Positions 50,959 to 52,544 of a DNA stretch of 52,544 nt are shown here, one piece after another; positions within the stretch are counted from its first letter, which is position 1; each line of letters begins with the position of its first letter. The translations under genes were made by a program, and so were the position numbers. The notes beneath the pieces were generated by a model. The model did no database searches. It saw nothing but the letters and a program-made list of their open reading frames with translations, and was not told the origin of the DNA. The DNA is from Candidatus Zixiibacteriota bacterium (GTDB lineage: Bacteria > RBG-13-66-14 > B26-G2 > WVWN01), in contig JAUWLW010000018.1 of NCBI GenBank assembly GCA_030613505.1, forward strand, positions 1-52,544. Direction: 5' to 3'.

Positions 50959-51561
50959 TTAAAAAGACAGCGAAAGGCCGTACACCGGCACCGGCGCGCC
51001 GTTGCCGGCAGTAGTTACGGCCACGTAAGGTTCTAAAGTAGGGCCCCGGCTTTCGGCCGGCGTCTGGGCCGGTTTCTTCGCTTTGTTGTATACGTACGTT
51101 ACGAGTAAGGGCTTAGTTAAAATATCGGTTATTAACGCTTTGGTGTAGGCACCTTCGTCGATATCGTCGGAGGCGGCGTCGACCAGGGCTGCGGTGCCGA
51201 CCAGGGCAAGCGTTTGACCGTACGCCGATAATACGGTTATGCCAAAGGCGGCGCCCTTATTTTCGGAAGGCTCGGCGACGTTTTCCCCTACGAGATAGGC
51301 GCCGCCGGCCGCGGCGAGGGGATACGCGCTAAATATTGCGTATGCCGCGACTAATCCCGGGACGAAGTCCTCGTCGCCGCTTCCCCAGCTGGTCGAGGCC
51401 AGGGCAATAGAAACTCCCACGGAGATAACCGCGAATTCCCCGAAGCCGGCCGCTACGACCTCGAATATAAAAACGTCGGCTCCAACGCCGAACGCGGGCG
51501 CCGGGAAGAACCCGGCCGCGACGAGCGCGAGCGACGTTAATACTTTAATCGGTATATTCAT
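50959..51561 (-). CDS. Secreted GE/SxN-family protein, paralog D
   Basis: Unrecognised family; 200 residues from ATG 51561 behind GGAGGG. The longer open frame upstream lies in the DUF362 gene and was trimmed. The signal peptide (MNIPIKVLTSLALVAAGF, then PAPAFG) is followed by hydrophobic Ala/Gly segments. Family marks: AYP 79-81, GE 92-93, SEN 99-101, YN 158-159, KKP 162-164, and the ending PVYGLSLSF, very close to paralog A. It is 17 bases after the DUF362 gene, so it may share its transcript. Confidence 0.8.
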   Translation of the reverse strand: MNIPIKVLTSLALVAAGFFPAPAFGVGADVFIFEVVAAGFGEFAVISVGVSIALASTSWGSGDEDFVPGLVAAYAIFSAYPLAAAGGAYLVGENVAEPSENKGAAFGITVLSAYGQTLALVGTAALVDAASDDIDEGAYTKALITDILTKPLLVTYVYNKAKKPAQTPAESRGPTLEPYVAVTTAGNGAPVPVYGLSLSF

Positions 51562-51578
51562 CCCTCCAGACCCCCTTT

Positions 51579-52544
51579 CTACTTCCAGTACATCCCCTCC
51601 GGCGGGTAGCGCAGGAAGAGCTTGCCCCACTCGCTCTCGTCCAATATCTTTTGGACGCGTTTCTTTCCTATGAACGGATACCAGAAGGCGTCGTGGTAGA
51701 GGCGCGAGGCCGCGTACGACCAGGGCACCAGCGGCGTCCGTAAAAGGAAGTGCTCGAGTGGCTTGAGCCAGCCGTGGTATATCGCCTTCTGGCCGCGCGA
51801 GGCGAAAGTGTCCTCGTGGGGCGAGAAGTGGAGGTTCATACCGGAGACGTCGTCGCCGACGAGCTCTATCTCGCGGGGGTCGCCGACGCCCAGGCCCCGC
51901 TCGTGGGCCAGCCGGATGAAGTCGAGCTCGAGCGGCTCCAGGCCCATTAGCTTGGCGGATATGGCGTCTACGGCGACCTGGTCGGCGGAGGCCAGGATGA
52001 CGTCGGCCACGACGGGCCGCATGGCCCGGGGGCCCGGGCCGTCGCCGGCGACGGTCCCGTCCATAACCGCGAAGATGCCGGCGTGGATATCCTGCTGTAT
52101 CGTCAACAGGTCCACCAGCGTCTCGTGGATGACGGCGTGGGTCCAGTGGCGCTCGATGTTGAGCAGGCCGCCGAAGGCGTTCTTCATCGCGCCCGTCATC
52201 GTCGTGAAGACGTGGGTCTTGACCGTCGGCAAGTGTATGATGTTGGTTCCGGGGAAGGACTTGGGGAGCCAAAGGCCCTTCTTCTTGTACACGTCGCTGA
52301 GGACGAGCATCTCGCCCGGGGGCTCGTAGGGGACCCACTCCTCCTGGTCGGGGTCTTGCAGGTAGTGGAACTCCAGGCCGAACTTGTCGGCGACGCCCTG
52401 TAGCTTGTTGAGGCGCGCGCCCACCTTGGGGTCGACGACGACGGTGGCGTTCTGGCACAGGACGAGGTTCTCCTTGGGATAGCCGTCCTCGAGGAGCGTC
52501 TTGATGACGGCCTCGAGCTGCCACGGCGTCGTCGAGCAGGCCGG
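51579..52544 (-). CDS. DUF362-domain protein (5' end outside window)
   Basis: At least 321 residues; the frame is open to the right edge, so the N-terminus is missing. DUF362 text: PKSFPGTNIIHLPTVKTHVF, MTGAMKNAFGGLLNIERHW, and IFAVMDGTVAGDGPGPRAM with ASADQVAVDAISAKLMGLEP. The family is found mainly in anaerobes and may act in iron-sulfur or redox chemistry, but function is not established. Beyond the DUF362 core is a C-terminal region of about 90 residues ending in KLFLRYPPEGMYWK that I do not recognise. No ferredoxin-type Cys cluster is visible in the part seen. Confidence 0.9.
   Translation of the reverse strand, partial: PACSTTPWQLEAVIKTLLEDGYPKENLVLCQNATVVVDPKVGARLNKLQGVADKFGLEFHYLQDPDQEEWVPYEPPGEMLVLSDVYKKKGLWLPKSFPGTNIIHLPTVKTHVFTTMTGAMKNAFGGLLNIERHWTHAVIHETLVDLLTIQQDIHAGIFAVMDGTVAGDGPGPRAMRPVVADVILASADQVAVDAISAKLMGLEPLELDFIRLAHERGLGVGDPREIELVGDDVSGMNLHFSPHEDTFASRGQKAIYHGWLKPLEHFLLRTPLVPWSYAASRLYHDAFWYPFIGKKRVQKILDESEWGKLFLRYPPEGMYWK

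Noticed and set aside
50959-52524. 521-residue frame joining paralog D to the DUF362 region
   Set aside because: Its first two thirds are a shifted reading of the DUF362 gene; a strong ribosome-binding site and signal peptide mark the true start at 51561.

Overview
This is a high-GC bacterial window, read as a Gram-negative, largely anaerobic organism that I cannot place in a phylum from sequence alone. Three things point there. An Omp85-type barrel, an O-antigen-ligase-like protein and a flippase imply an outer membrane. The oxygen defences (superoxide reductase, rubrerythrins, flavodiiron protein, rubredoxins) and a ferredoxin-linked 2-oxoacid oxidoreductase imply anaerobic metabolism. GTG and TTG starts are frequent, and several promoters abut their start codons. 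An uncultured candidate-phylum lineage is likely.

Layout. (1) 2-15957, plus strand: the 3' end of tuf, then a continuous S10-spc-alpha ribosomal supercluster (rpsJ to rplQ with secY, adk, map, infA, rpmJ, rpoA), closed by a hairpin terminator. rpmD (L30) is absent between rpsE and rplO. L22, S5 and L17 carry long charged C-terminal tails. (2) 16076-29396, plus strand: a 13-kb island for peroxide, superoxide and oxygen handling and for iron storage. It starts with a PerR-type regulator behind a Fur/PerR-like operator, followed by rubrerythrin, nitroreductase, tpx, fumarase, a 2-oxoacid:ferredoxin oxidoreductase (two genes), diiron/ferritin proteins, desulfoferrodoxin, a PAS protein, ferritin, a second rubrerythrin, two AhpD-like proteins, an fRMsr-like GAF protein, fprA, hrb and rubredoxin. 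(3) 29436-35897: ychF from an apparently leaderless promoter, then rpsF-ssb-rpsR-rplI-dnaB, alr and a membrane glycosyltransferase. (4) 35917-38520: a tiny amber-interrupted secreted reading frame, an ApbE-like flavin transferase, a DUF151 nuclease-family protein and a lipoprotein with charged repeats, ended by a bidirectional terminator.

(5) 38535-43982, minus strand: a tight seven-gene operon running from a CofE-like ligase through a YbjN-like protein, a nitroreductase, a small membrane protein and a Mut7-C protein to an O-antigen-ligase-like protein and a flippase. (6) 44076-46290: a cysteine desulfurase-like enzyme and a beta-propeller lipoprotein. (7) 46305-51561: the most unusual part. 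Four diverged copies of an unrecognised secreted Gly/Ala-rich protein family, a beta-barrel candidate and a histone-deacetylase-like enzyme lie around a divergent Omp85-like barrel gene. The two divergent units share 93 bp holding two back-to-back promoters that look leaderless. Three perfect palindromes sit between the barrel gene and the fourth family member. (8) The right edge cuts a DUF362 protein.

No rRNA, tRNA, CRISPR array, insertion sequence or phage gene was recognised. No gene-free stretch exceeds 300 bases.
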